A stretch of DNA of 64,000 bases, taken from assembly GCA_023014365.1 (NCBI GenBank), contig JAEBUN010000008.1:62001-126000 (forward strand), written 5' to 3'. A program made the translations under genes and the position numbers. Source of the stretch: Lepiota brunneoincarnata. Taxonomy: Eukaryota; Basidiomycota; Agaricomycetes; Agaricales; Agaricaceae. Shown here piece after piece: positions 40,651 through 52,100 of this stretch (the stretch's first letter is position 1; each line of letters starts with the position of its first letter). The notes beneath the pieces were generated by a model that was given only the letters and a program-made list of their open reading frames with translations, was not told where the DNA came from and searched no databases.

Positions 40651-43600
40651 ATGACATCCTCTTTCCTTGACGCCTCCATTCCGGATCTCGTGAGGCAACT
40701 TAAGGTCGACGAAAAGATATCCCTCCTCGGTGCCCCGAACTGGTGGAATACTACTGCCATTCCAAGGCTCGGTATACCATCGGTGCGGATGAGCGACGGA
40801 CCAAACGTACAGAACCAGCCCTTCCCTCTAAACGCAAACTGACTAGACTGCATAGGGAGTCAGAGGATCCTCCCATTTCGCATCGACTCCGACACAGTGT
40901 GTCCCCGTGCGTAGGCTGTTGGAATACATGTGATAGCTGCTCAGATCGGCTCCAGTGCGCTACGTCGCTCGCCTCAACCTTTGACCCAGACTTGGTCCGC
41001 CATCTTGGTGCTTTTCTAGGTCAAGAGGCAAAAATCAAATCGTCCGTCATTCTTCTAGCACCGACATGCAATATCCAGAGGACACCGCTCGGCGGACGAG
41101 CATTTGAGTCTTTCTCAGAGGATCCATATCTCTCCGGTAAAGTCTCGAGTTCCTGGATGGGGTCGGATGGAATAGCTATAACGCTCTCAAAGGAACAATG
41201 GCGACTGCTTATGTGAATGGGGTTCAATCCGAGGGCGTGGCTGCAGGCAGGTCCTCGCCAACCTGACCATGGCCTTGTCCTGACACCCAGGCTGCAATCC
41301 AGCTATCAAACATTTCGTTTGTAATGATCAGGAGCATGAACGCCTCGCTACTGAATCAGTAGTATCTGATAGAGCTCTGCGGGAGGTATACCTCTATCCG
41401 TGGGTTGTGAATCCTCTGTAAAACGATGAGGCGTTGAAGCTCCGTCAGTTTCATGCTTGCTCAGAGGGACGCGCATCCGAGGGCTTATATGACATCGTTC
41501 GTCTCGAAAACTTGTTTTGACAGATCGGTTTTGTGCTTACCCCGAATAGGTATGGCCGGATTAAAGGTGTTCACTGTTCAGAAAATCCTACCCTCCTCCA
41601 TGACGTGTTGCGCAGGGAATGGGGCTTCAGGGGCATTGTAATGAGCGACTGGTGTGATATTTGGGTTCTATTGCTACCTCACAATTATCGCTGACGGTCT
41701 AGCAGGTTTGGGACCTATAGTGTCAGTGAAGCAATAAACGCTGGACTGGACCTCGAAATGCCTGGCCCGTCTCGATGGAGGAACCCGTTGCTTGTTCTAC
41801 AGAATATGTCCGCACAGAAGATTCTTGGGGAGACGATCGATGCACGCGTGACCAATCTCCTGAGCTTTGTGCAAAAGCAGGCAAGATGCAATCCAGAGGT
41901 TGTGTTTGGCGATGGTACAGAGCGCACTCGGGACTCTCCTGAGGCTCGAGCTTTCTGCCGTGAACTAGCCGCGAAAGGGATGGTCCTTCTCAAGAACACT
42001 GCGAATGTGTTACCACTTAACCCAGACAAAGCCAAACGGGTTGCTGTGATTGGTCCGAACGCGAAAGCGCGAATAGTTTCTGGAGGCGGTTCTGCCGCTC
42101 TTAAGCCGAGTTATGTCGTATCACCTTGGGAGGGAGTAACGCAGAATGCACCTAGTGGCATCGAGTTCATTCACTGCGTGGGATGCTATGGTAAAGGCTT
42201 GCTCCACCCTTTTACCGCGTTTTTTTTTTTCGTTTAATCAATCATGCAGCTCACAAATATCTTCCTACCTTGGAAAACAACCTTGTTACTCCAAGCGGTG
42301 CATCGGGATGGCTATGCACCTTCTACGCACATGACAGCAGAGGTCAACCGACGTTGCCGGTTGCCGAGTACACGCTGCAAGATACACGCATCAAGCTAAA
42401 TGACTTCTTGCCTCCAGGCCTTGGCCTTGAGTGGACCATCAAGTTGACAGGGGAGCTAGTGTTTGACAAGACTGCCGTTTATGAACTAGGACTGACGGTG
42501 GCTGGTACGTGCGTAGAATTGTGTCGGTAATCATCCAAGCTCAGTTGCCGTAGGCAGGGCAAAATTGTGGATCAATGGTGAGCTTGCCATCGATAATTGG
42601 ACAAAACAAACTGCCGGCGATTTCTTCTATGGGTTTGTGGACCATGTTATTCCGTACTCTCCGTCAGCTAACAGTCCAAAGACAAGGAACAATCGAAGAA
42701 AAGGCCGTCGTGAATTTCACGGCGGGCAGGGCAGTTGATGTTTTGGTGGAGTACATAAACACCTTACCCCCTTCCAGTGGCGATGAACATGGGGAGGGTC
42801 GCATTTCCCAACCAGCTCTAATGCGAGGAGTGGTTCGTGCATTTGTTAGTTAGGAATCCTCAGCTCACTATTCTCAAGCGGCTAGGTGGCTGCGAGAAGA
42901 TAGATCCTGACCAGGCCATCCAAGAGGCGGTTGATATAGCAGCGGGAGCCGACACAGTTCTTTTCATTAGTGGCTTGACACCAGAATGGGAGAGCGAAGG
43001 CTTTGACAGACCCTCCCTAAGTATGCCTGGTCTTCAGGACAAAGCAATTGCTCGCATTGCTGCAGTCAATCCGAATACCGTCGTGATTATCCAAGCAGTA
43101 AGTCCCGCTTCGGATTGCCACCCTCCCCTGAGCTGACCTTCGTAAAATAGGGGTCCGCAGTGTCCATGCCTTGGATCCATTCGGTTAGTGGGGTGCTACA
43201 GGCGTGGTATTCAGGGAATGAAGCTGGAAATGCCCTTGCTGATGTCCTCTTTGGGAGGGTAAATCCAGGGGGCCGCCTACCACTGACCTTCCCCGTACGA
43301 ATCGAAGACGTTCCAGCTTATCTTAACACCAGGTGCGAAAATGGTAAAATTCAGTGAGTGAAAACTTTTTCTACGTTGATAATAAAATATCGTAACCCTC
43401 TCCCTTTCAGCTACAGGGAGGATCTATTTGTGGGATATAAACATTACCACGCCAGGGTTGTCCAACCGTTGTTTCCGTTCGGGTGAGCATCGTCTCCCCT
43501 CGAATAGCACCCTGGCTCATTCACTCATCTAGCTACGGCCTCTCCTACACGACGTTTTCTCTATCTAAGCTCGAAATATCAAGCACGTCGGCGTTCGATG

Positions 43601-43938
43601 CTTCCTCTCAAGTTCGGGTCTCCACTTCGATTAAGAACGAGGGGGAAGTAACGGGCTCGGAGGTGTTGCAGATATACGTGTCATATCCTGATACTGGATT
43701 GACTACTCCTCTGTACCAGCTGCGTGGTTTCGTAAAAGCACGGGAACTCGCGCCCTGCGCTTCGCAACAGTTGGAAGTCGTACTTGACAAGTACGCGTTC
43801 TCATTATGGGACGAGGCCCGGGGCGCTTGGAAGGTCAGTGCGGGGAAGTACGGTGTCCACGCTGGGTTTAATAGCGATTCCCTTCCGTTTTCTGGTTCTG
43901 TATTGGTACCAGAGACATTCTACTGGAGTGGGTTGTAG
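40651..43938 (+). CDS. Glycoside hydrolase family 3 beta-glucosidase with PA14 insert
   Basis: GH3 beta-glucosidases release glucose from cellobiose and other beta-glucosides. The ATG at 40651 gives [20 protein letters not shown], then [16 protein letters not shown]. Further exons have [20 protein letters not shown] with [12 protein letters not shown], the [20 protein letters not shown] block and FRGIVMSDW with the catalytic Asp nucleophile. [13 protein letters not shown] and the region [17 protein letters not shown] follow. A PA14 domain lies at about 42270-42640, then the C-terminal GH3 domain ([20 protein letters not shown]) and a fibronectin-III-like tail ending at 43938. No signal peptide is visible, so the enzyme may be intracellular or released unconventionally. 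Introns are numerous, and the frames join up well. Confidence 0.92.
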
Positions 43939-44070
43939 ATGTTGTACATGCAGAATACAGACAGAAGCAAATCAGGACTCCATCAAACTTACATAAATAC
44001 AATTCGGGGTTGTGTCCTCCAAACCTCTTTCAACTTACATTCTGCGCGGTCTCGGTCACTCAGATGTGCC

Positions 44071-46878
44071 ATGGTCAGTCCAGGAACCGAGAAAGGTGAC
44101 CAGGAGAACCTCCCGGATAAATTTACCAGACGCGACCCGAGAACCTTGACTACTTTACCCGAGATCCTATCCTGCATTTCTGCACTGCAGTCGGAGGAAG
44201 CTGGAGTTTCAGATGCGCTCATTGACCTTCTCAATGCCCGTGAACCTGTCTTGATTTCACTGAATCGATTGCGGACGCTGGTCCCGGAGCTGGATGGACT
44301 AGGGCAAGAAGCCCAATTATTCACTAGAAAGGTCTCCCGGACGGCTACTACTGCGGACAGGATTGGGAGTAAAGTGCGGTCGCTTGACGAGGAGATGAGC
44401 AGGGTGAAGGAAGCTGGAGATCGGGTGAACCAAGTTATTGAACTCAAAGTACGTACCGTATCCTCTGGGGGAACTGTGTATGATCCTAAAGTTACTCTTT
44501 GCCAGGCATCCCTTTCCGCTCTTCGTGTTTCCATTGATAGCAAAGACTGGGAGTCAGCCACGCTCCATTGCGCGAGAGCAATGTCTCTCCCGCTAGACGT
44601 CGTTTCGGGTCCATTCGCTGAAAAGGTGGTGGTATGTCCATCCACCCTTCACGCGGTCTGTCGCATGTGAATAGTTGATTTAACAGCCAACGGCAGAAAG
44701 CCATTTACCGCCTTCTGAGACCCTGCAACTAGCACGAGAGTACCTGCTTTCCGTATTTCGTCAAAACTTCGAGGAAGCATCACGCTCGAGAAACTCCACT
44801 GCGACAAGTAGATTCTTCAAGCTATTCCCAGCAATCGGGTGGGAGGCTGAGGGATTACAAGCGTATGCCGATTTTGTTATTGACCTTGTGCGTGTTCGAG
44901 CACCTGCATCGGCCAAAAGTATGTCCACCTCTCGTTTTGCATAGCATATTACGGACTAAGGAAATCTCGACAAGCGTCGTCACCGCTTTATTACATCACA
45001 TCGCTTACATCACTTTTCGAAAGCATCGCCATGATTGTGAACCAGCATCAATCTGTGGTGGAGAAATATTATGGCTCAGGCAAGATGAAGAGTGTCGTCA
45101 TGCGACTGCTGATAGAGTGTGATAGCGTTACTAAAAGCCTGCTCCAGGATTGGGAAGAAGAAAGGGCAATGAAACGCAAGGTGAGGGAAGCTCGGGGGCG
45201 TTGTTGCTACTATAATAATGACAAGAGGCTCTCCCAGGTATCAGAAATCCATAACAATCCTCCTATTCCTATGTTTGCAACGAATAGTCGCCGACAGCAA
45301 CCTCCTAGCGGAGGCGAAGAACCTGTGGTCGATCCCAGGGAAATAGACAAGGTCCTATCCGAGATTGCTGGTATGCTCGGAAGATGGAATTTGTTCAAAA
45401 AGTTCCTTCTCGAAACACTAGTATGTGTTTCCTTCTCCGAAAGACACCACAACTGAAGTACCGCTGCTATAGGAGTCTCGAGAGCTTGACGGGGAAGGGA
45501 ATCCGAGCCCCGACGAGCCATCTCTACAAAATGCGTCTGGGAGCAAACGAGATGAAGTACCATTAGACCTGGAGCAGATAGGCTCACAAGTTCTGTTCGA
45601 TGGCATCACCACCACCTACTTTATACCCCTCGAAGTCTGGTATACTCGCACGATCATTGACAAGGCAGGTCAAGGATTATTCTGATGGGGCCTGAAATGA
45701 TCCCGATACTTAGGCTCATCGGATGTCTAGTCCCGACGTGTCACAGTCTCCTGTTATTACAACCACGCCGGACGATGTTTTCTATATCCTCAAATTGGTC
45801 ATCACACGGACGTTGTCCGCTGGCTCACTGATGACTGTTCAACGGACTTTTGAGCAACTACGAGAGGTCGTGGAGAAGGATTACGTTGGGATCATTAAAA
45901 AGAAGCTCGACGATGTTTACCGAAATGCGGGTACCCCAGGGTCCAACGTACGTGCAGACAAAGCAGAGCGAGAGAACCGCATGTCATTTATTGTGAGTAT
46001 ACTCCGTGGTTGGCCCCGGGAAGCTACCCAATCTAGTGATATCACAGATTTTGTTGAACGACCTGGACGTCTCGGCTTCGCATCTGGAGCGCCTTGTACA
46101 TGATTTAGTTGACGGAACGCAGATCCCCCAAATTTTCACGGATGTGGAGGGTGATGCGGTGAAGTCACATATAGTGGCTTTTCAGTCGTTGGCAGGCAAA
46201 TTTCGAGCCACTCTTCGTGTATGTACCATTTCCCAAGTCCGCTAAAGTGCATATAACAAGAAAAATCGAAGTCTGGTATAGAACAGCTATTCAACCAACT
46301 CTTACGCCCCAAATTACGAAACTTTATACCTGAAGTGTACAACAATGTCTCTTACCAACTGGACGAAGGCAACTACGCCACATCCGAATACCAAGACATT
46401 GTCCGAAAACGGTTTGTGAAAACTTGGGAAGGGCTGGTGGATGGATACAAAGACACATTTACCGATAACAACTATCGGCTGTTCTTTGGGTTTGCTCTTG
46501 ATGTTCTCCTCAAGCCTTGGGAAAAGTTTATGTTAAACTTCAAGTACACTGAGGTGCGTTGTCACGCTTTGGTCCCCCGAGATAGGTGTTGAGATTTCTC
46601 CAGTTAGGAGCTATACGGTTTGATAGGGACCTTCGCGCCGTTGCGACGTATCTTAGTTCGCAGACATTGTTTGGAGATGTCAGAGACAAGTTCACGCGGC
46701 TCCAGCAAATATCAACCATCCTTAACTTGGACGCTGTGAGTGAAATTCTCTCTAGCTCTAAGTTTGATGTTTATGAACTTGGCAGGAGGAGGACGTCGAT
46801 GAGTTCTACAATAGCTCCGGCATAACATGGAAACTGACGATGCAGGAAGCAAAAATGATTGCCAACACGAGGGTGTGA
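44071..46878 (+). CDS. COG4: Conserved oligomeric Golgi complex subunit 4
   Basis: COG4 is part of the lobe A tether for retrograde vesicles at the Golgi. The ATG at 44071 starts MVSPGTEKGDQENLPDKFTR. The N-terminal coiled region includes LLNAREPVLISLNRLRTLVP and RIGSKVRSLDEEMSRVKEAG, with DRVNQVIEL at an exon end. The middle has FRQNFEEASRSRNSTATSRF, FKLFPAIGWEAEGLQAYADF and VEKYYGSGKMKSVVMRLLIE. LEVWYTRTIIDKA, YLSSQTLFGDVRDKFTRLQQ and ISTILNLDAV form the C-terminal COG4 region, ending MQEAKMIANTRV at 46878. The gene is complete with many short introns. It converges on VPS2, 86 bp apart. Confidence 0.88.
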
Positions 46879-46964
46879 CGGTCTCTAGGGATATATATAT
46901 GACTTCATAGTAATCCACTATACATTAAAACCCATGTCCATAAACATGTTAAAGGATGTTAGAG

Positions 46965-47972
46965 TCAACCTCTCCGCAGAGCATCGAGTCTGGCTTGTAG
47001 GGCGTCTTCGTCCGGAAGAGTCGCGCCTCCCCTGTCGGAACTTTCAAGACCGGGCTTACCCATGCTCCCTGCCGAAGGCCCGCCATGATCACCAAGCGCG
47101 ACAGGTTGCCGATCTGCCAGTGACTTCGAGGCTACAGCGATTCCAGTAGGAGCATCCGTCAGCTGCAATTTGACGATGGTCAGAATAGCAATAATAGGAG
47201 TATGGTGAAGAAAGTCTGTCTCTACCTGTTGCGAGAGATCAACGCCAATTTCGTCGAGGACTTCCTTCAAGATCTTGTCTCCTTCCTCTTCCTCATCTTC
47301 CTCTTCGTCCATGACGTCGTCGACAGCATCAGACATCATTTCCTCTTTCATGTCCATCATTGAGCTCTCCTTTTCGAATTCAGTCATTATACGTTGAATT
47401 TGAGGCAAATTTAGACCACGATTCATCGATGCCATAGCCTACATTCCAGGGTCTGTAAATCAGAACGGGCTCACAAGGCTCAGACGGAAAACGTGAGATT
47501 TACACGAGTTGCGCCTCGCATGGCGTCAGCCATTTGTTGGTTACTCCTCAGAGTTTGTATTCGTAAACCAACCGCCTGGAGTTGAGTACGCATCTGGTAG
47601 AATTTCTGAACGTATCGGCGTGTTCTGACAAGGTCCTTGGCCATGACCTTACAAGCGTTCTTTAAAAGGGATGGTATCGGAAAGCGCATAATATGGGAGT
47701 GAGAGATGAGAAAGAAGACTGTTGGGGTCATGGAAGACGGACCATTTGTCCAGCTTTTGCGCTCCTTTTGATATCTGCAATCAGTTTCTTTTCGCTCTGC
47801 TCGAGTTTGCTGCGCTCCCGGTCGAGCTCGCGCTGTGCTTTGGCGAGGGCGCGTTGGTGCTGCCGCAGCCGCTCTGCCGGCGTTACTGTTCGCCCAAAGA
47901 GAGTCTCCTAGAATGGTTGTGAGGGTGAGGGTGAGAGGAGGGGGAAAGAAGGAGACTTGCGATGATGTTCAT
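46965..47972 (-). CDS. VPS2: ESCRT-III subunit Vps2/CHMP2A
   Basis: Vps2 polymerises with Vps24 and Snf7 on endosomes to cut membrane necks and recruits Vps4. The start exon is only MNII (47972-47961). The next exon continues ETLFGRTVTPAERLRQHQRA, the expected CHMP2 opening, across an intron that must begin with GC (GCAAGT). Then come LEQSEKKLIADIKRSAKAG, ACKVMAKDLVRTRRYVQKFY and LRSNQQMADAMRGATR, with MASMNRGLNLPQIQRIMTEF next. A strongly acidic run is at about 47250-47330 (EEEDEEEEGDKILKEVLDEI). The C-terminus carries the MIM-like LQARLDALRR. All typical parts are present. Confidence 0.93.
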
Positions 47973-48019
47973 GGCGGGGAGAGGCAACCCTGATCAATTA
48001 TTATATGTATATGTCAGCT
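47973..48019. promoter_or_regulatory. Very short bidirectional spacer VPS2 / CUZ1-like
   Basis: Only 47 bp (or 32 bp if the CUZ1-like gene starts at the in-frame ATG at 48005) separate the two divergent start codons. It is AT-rich in the middle (CAATTATTATATGTATATG). Promoters for each gene must lie inside the other gene or its untranslated leader. Confidence 0.6.
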
Positions 48020-48969
48020 ATGAACAACACCCTCCTCGACATCGGTGCCCAGTGCTCTCTCCCTTCGTGCACTTACCACGACTTCCTTCCCGTCCTCTGT
48101 CCCACTTGCTCAAATTACTTTTGCAGAGACCACATCCACTCCGATCTTCACTCCTGTCGAGGGCCATCCACTGAGTATGGCATCCAACACGACAAACTAC
48201 AGCGCTGTACGCTAGGCGGCTGCCACAAGCTCAGTCTCGACGCCTATAACACTGGTGCCACCGCTGCATGTCCGGGATGCAATAACTCCTTCTGCACAGA
48301 GTCAGTCCCGGGGCATCCATCCTCCTGTTCAGCTCGGCTCATTCTCCACCTGTAGACATCGCCACCCAGTATCGCATAACTGCATACCTGCCGCTGTTCC
48401 TTCCGAGACTTCAAAATCGGAGGCTAAAAATGAGAGGGCTCGTGCTCTACTTGCGAAAATATCCTCCTCCCCGGCAACCTCGAAAGCACCGGCCAATAAA
48501 TCCATCAAAATGCCGACAGACCCAACTAAACTCGCCGTCTACCGGAAGATCGAGCTCATGAAAATGCGGCACAAAGCTATCCCTCTTGATCCAAGAGACA
48601 AAGCAGCCTCACCTCTTTTGGACCAGAGGTTACATATTAAACTACTGCACAGAAGCGAGGAAAAGGTTTTTTGGCTGCGCAAGGTAAGGTATGACACATC
48701 GCGTTGACGCCGGCATTAAGGGCATTCCAGACACTTGTCGCAGGCAAGGCCCTTGATCTCCTGTGCATGCCAGCTTGGTCACACAACTAGTAATCTCATG
48801 GTGCGTTATTTACAATATCCAGGACACCAGAAGGCAGTTGGTCTGATTCTTTCAATAGCCTATACAACTCTTCGAGGCGGGGCCAGTGCCCCGTAAACTT
48901 CAGAATGGGAAGCTCTTATCGGAACAAGTTGAGGACGGGTCGACGCTTTCTATCTCTCAGGTTCCATAG
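48020..48969 (+). CDS. CUZ1: AN1-type zinc finger protein, CUZ1/ZFAND1-like
   Basis: The family links Cdc48/p97 and the proteasome, notably during stress-granule clearance and arsenite stress. The first AN1 finger is within LLDIGAQCSLPSCTYHDFLP, then LCPTCSNYFCRDHIHSDLHS. A second finger has RCTLGGCHKL and CPGCNNSFC, completed after an intron by THRHPVSHNC. A basic linker follows, then VYRKIELMKMRHKAIPLDPR and HIKLLHRSEEKVFWLRK, which fit the ubiquitin-like C-terminal part. LVAGKALDLLC and finally LQNGKLLSEQVEDGSTLSIS, with the stop at 48969, look like the end of that domain. The 3' junctions near 48790-48900 are inferred; an earlier stop at 48790 is the alternative. Three in-frame ATGs (48005, 48011, 48020) compete for the start. 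Confidence 0.75.
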
Positions 48970-49165
48970 TAATACATGCCGAAAACTGTCCGAGGATAAA
49001 GAGGTTTGGGTAGGGGGGGTTCCTCCCAATACAGAGGGCTGCAGGTACACGCTCCAGCAAATGTAAGGTATACTATTGCAAGACAAAAAAAGTGGGGAAA
49101 AAAAAAGAGCAACTTCCGAACCGCCAAAAAAAAAAACAATGCAATGTGGGAGATTATGTAGGCAA
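48970..49165. other. Convergent intergenic region with poly-A tracts
   Basis: This short gap between the CUZ1-like gene and the myosin gene contains several A runs (7 to 11 nt) around 49084-49136. They probably lie in the 3' untranslated regions. No gene seen. Confidence 0.5.
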
Positions 49166-52100
49166 TTACGAGACAAGCGCGGCCAGGCGCCTTAGGTGCG
49201 AAACATTAAGGTATGCAGGTACATACGTTTCCAGTCCTGATACTTCGCGGGGCAAAGGCAGTTCATAAGGCCCTACTTCTTCTGTTTCTGGTGATAAGAG
49301 TAGATGGTCATTACGGTCGTTAGCTTGAACGCGTGATGCTACCACTCGAAGAATCTCTGGGGAGATGGGATTCTGTACCGCAATTTATTAGCATTTTGGT
49401 CTTGGGTAATTAAATTAATATTTGTTTTACCTCGTAGTCTGCGACATAATAGTTGGTGCACATCCGCTGGATTTGCATCGGACTCAACATCCAGCATACG
49501 TCGTAGATAATTTCAATGTCGGCTGCTGTAGCCTAAAAGAATCTTTCAGCCTTCTTATTCCTACGACCCGATTGGCAACCCACCTTCTTGAGTTGAAGGA
49601 GCTTGGTAGCTTGCATTAGGTGTTCCAACTGCAGTGTTCCCTCTGGCATATCGTGCGACTTGCACCACTCCTCTATCCTCGTGATATTGTACTGAATTTG
49701 CATAGCTGCGGATGGTGTGAGCATGATATTTACGAGCATTGGTATTATCCGCGCACCTCGCTTCCATGATGAAAAGTTTCGTCGCATGAGGAGATCGTTG
49801 AAGCTTGTGACGCCGATCAATTTCAATAATTCTGTGATAACTTGTTGCACCACAGACTCTTCCATATAGTAGCTCTTGAGGCTCTTCCAAACCTTGTTCA
49901 GCAAGTTTAGGATATCATCCATACTATATGCCGGCTGGCTGTTTGTATTTAGCAGTCGGTTGAACAGTCTCCCCCCGCCATCGCTTGTCGTGAAGCCAGG
50001 TAGCGACTGACTTTCAATTAGTGCGGGTATAACCATTTTGGACAACTTTTTCTTTGCCTCCAACATCCACGTGTGGTAGATGTTGTACTCCAAACTATCC
50101 AGGTCATGTTTGACAACGGAGACCAAGCGTTCATAATCAGCCCAGTCGAACGGTCGAACAGCATTTTCTTCCCCAGGTCCAATGCCCTGCAGCATATCAC
50201 TTTCCGCCACGCAGATAAAAGAGAGCATTTCATGAACGTTGGAGAGCCAGAAGATGCCCGGGATAATCGCGTCTTCGCCTTGGAACGACTAACATCTTTT
50301 GTCAGTCGAAGTAACGCTGAAGGTGTGGCTAAACAACGTACCATGACGTGTGCTTGGACAGTCTGCATAACATTCGCGAGGAAACGCTCACTCTCAGCTA
50401 TCAAACCATATTTCCACATCTCGTTTGTCACCAGACTAATGAGATTGGCTGGAAACAAGATTTCTTTGACAGCTGAGGGGTTGGTCAAGCTTGGAGCGGG
50501 AATCTTCAATCCACGAATCAGACCATCCAATACATCCTCATCCAATCGTTTAGCTTCCATCATGAGTCGAATTTTCTCCTCAGCGGGGTCCTCGTAGTCA
50601 CGAATCCCAGGAAGACCATTGACCCCACGGAAGCGCATAAAGTTATCTTCGCCATTGAAGGCGACGGAAACAGCGCGAGGATTTGTAACTTGTGACTTCT
50701 TCACGTCCATCATGATCTCATCGGTCGATGTGCGGTTCTCCACTGGCATCAAGCCGAAGACTCCGGCAGAGCTATGTCTACGTTGATGTCGGTTGCTCGA
50801 AGCGCCATGAGCAGCAGCACCGTTAGGCTCTGCCATACGTAGACTGGGAGCAAACGTTGGTGATAATGGAGGATCCATTCTTGAACCTCGCGTGAGTACG
50901 TTAAGAGCATTGGCACGATTGAGTTGCTCTCGTAAACTGCTAACTTCATTCTTGAGTGTTGCAATGACCGAACTATCTTCATGCGTGCGCGCGGGTGCCG
51001 CCTCCAAGGCCTTCTGTTGAGCTTCGATCTGAGTGGCCTGCCGGGAAATCTCGTCCGTCAACCTCTGGATGGTCTCCTCCTTCTCTGCTAGTCGCGCAAT
51101 GGTCTCCTCTAATCTCTTCTCAACATCAAGTTTAGCTTGAAGGGCTTCTTCCTTGCGGGCGACTTCGGTCTCAGCAGTTTGAAGGTTGGTCAGCACTTGC
51201 TTGAGGCGAGCATCTGACTCCTCGTGCCTGTTAACCCATTGTTGCAACTGCTGCTTGAGCTCCGCAAGTTGAGCTTCGACCTTCTTCTTTTCTTCTGTAC
51301 GTTGCTGGAGGCCCTGGGTAAGCTCAACCACTTTGTTCTCTAATCTGTAGGAGATCTCCTGGAATTTGGAGAGAGAGCGAGCTTCTTCTCTAAGGACCTT
51401 CAGCTCGCGGCGAGCGATACGGCGACGGATGCAAGACTGGATATAGACAACGCGACGAATATCTGATCGGAAGGTGCGTCGAGAGGCCCTATGGAAATGG
51501 TAAATCATCAAGCCGGCTTTTAACTTAGTGAACCCTTACACTCCGCGCAGCAGGCTCTGCAATAGTGCTGCAGCCTGGTAAGTCCGTTTTTGGGTAAACC
51601 ATCGACGGGCTTGAGCTCCACGTATCCCTAGAGGTGTATCAGAAAGATGACAAGTATCCTATACGAGTAGCCCACGTACGACTCTGTAACAGAATGACAC
51701 TTCGTCGGACATTATTGAACTGTTTCCGCTGAATGAATCCTCGAATCGCCACTTGCAATCGTTGTGCTGAAACATCGCGTCGTATGCTTTCGACAAGCCT
51801 TCTTGCCAGAATGCCTCGCCACCAAGTCTGGATCGTGATAGTTGCTTGGCGCAGCTGCCGGTATTGCTTGACTGCCATACGCCGGCGCATATTTTTTTGT
51901 ACTACGGTGACCATAGCGTTCAGTCTATCCGACCGTAGCGTTTCTAAAGCGGCAAGCATGCCGGCTCTGAAAAAGATCTTAGTGAGACCGTTTTGGTACA
52001 TGTCCGGATCCGCAATGGTCTTATCGAGGATGGTGGAACAGAGTGTGCGAAGATCCATCGATTGAATCATGGGCTGCCAGTCTGAAGACGGTACAAGCAT

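Noticed and set aside
43989..44645. Minus-strand ORF of 218 codons
   Set aside because: Antisense of the COG4 first exons; no recognisable domain and COG4 is well supported.
50073..50597. Plus-strand ORF of 174 codons
   Set aside because: Antisense of the myosin V tail; no independent evidence.
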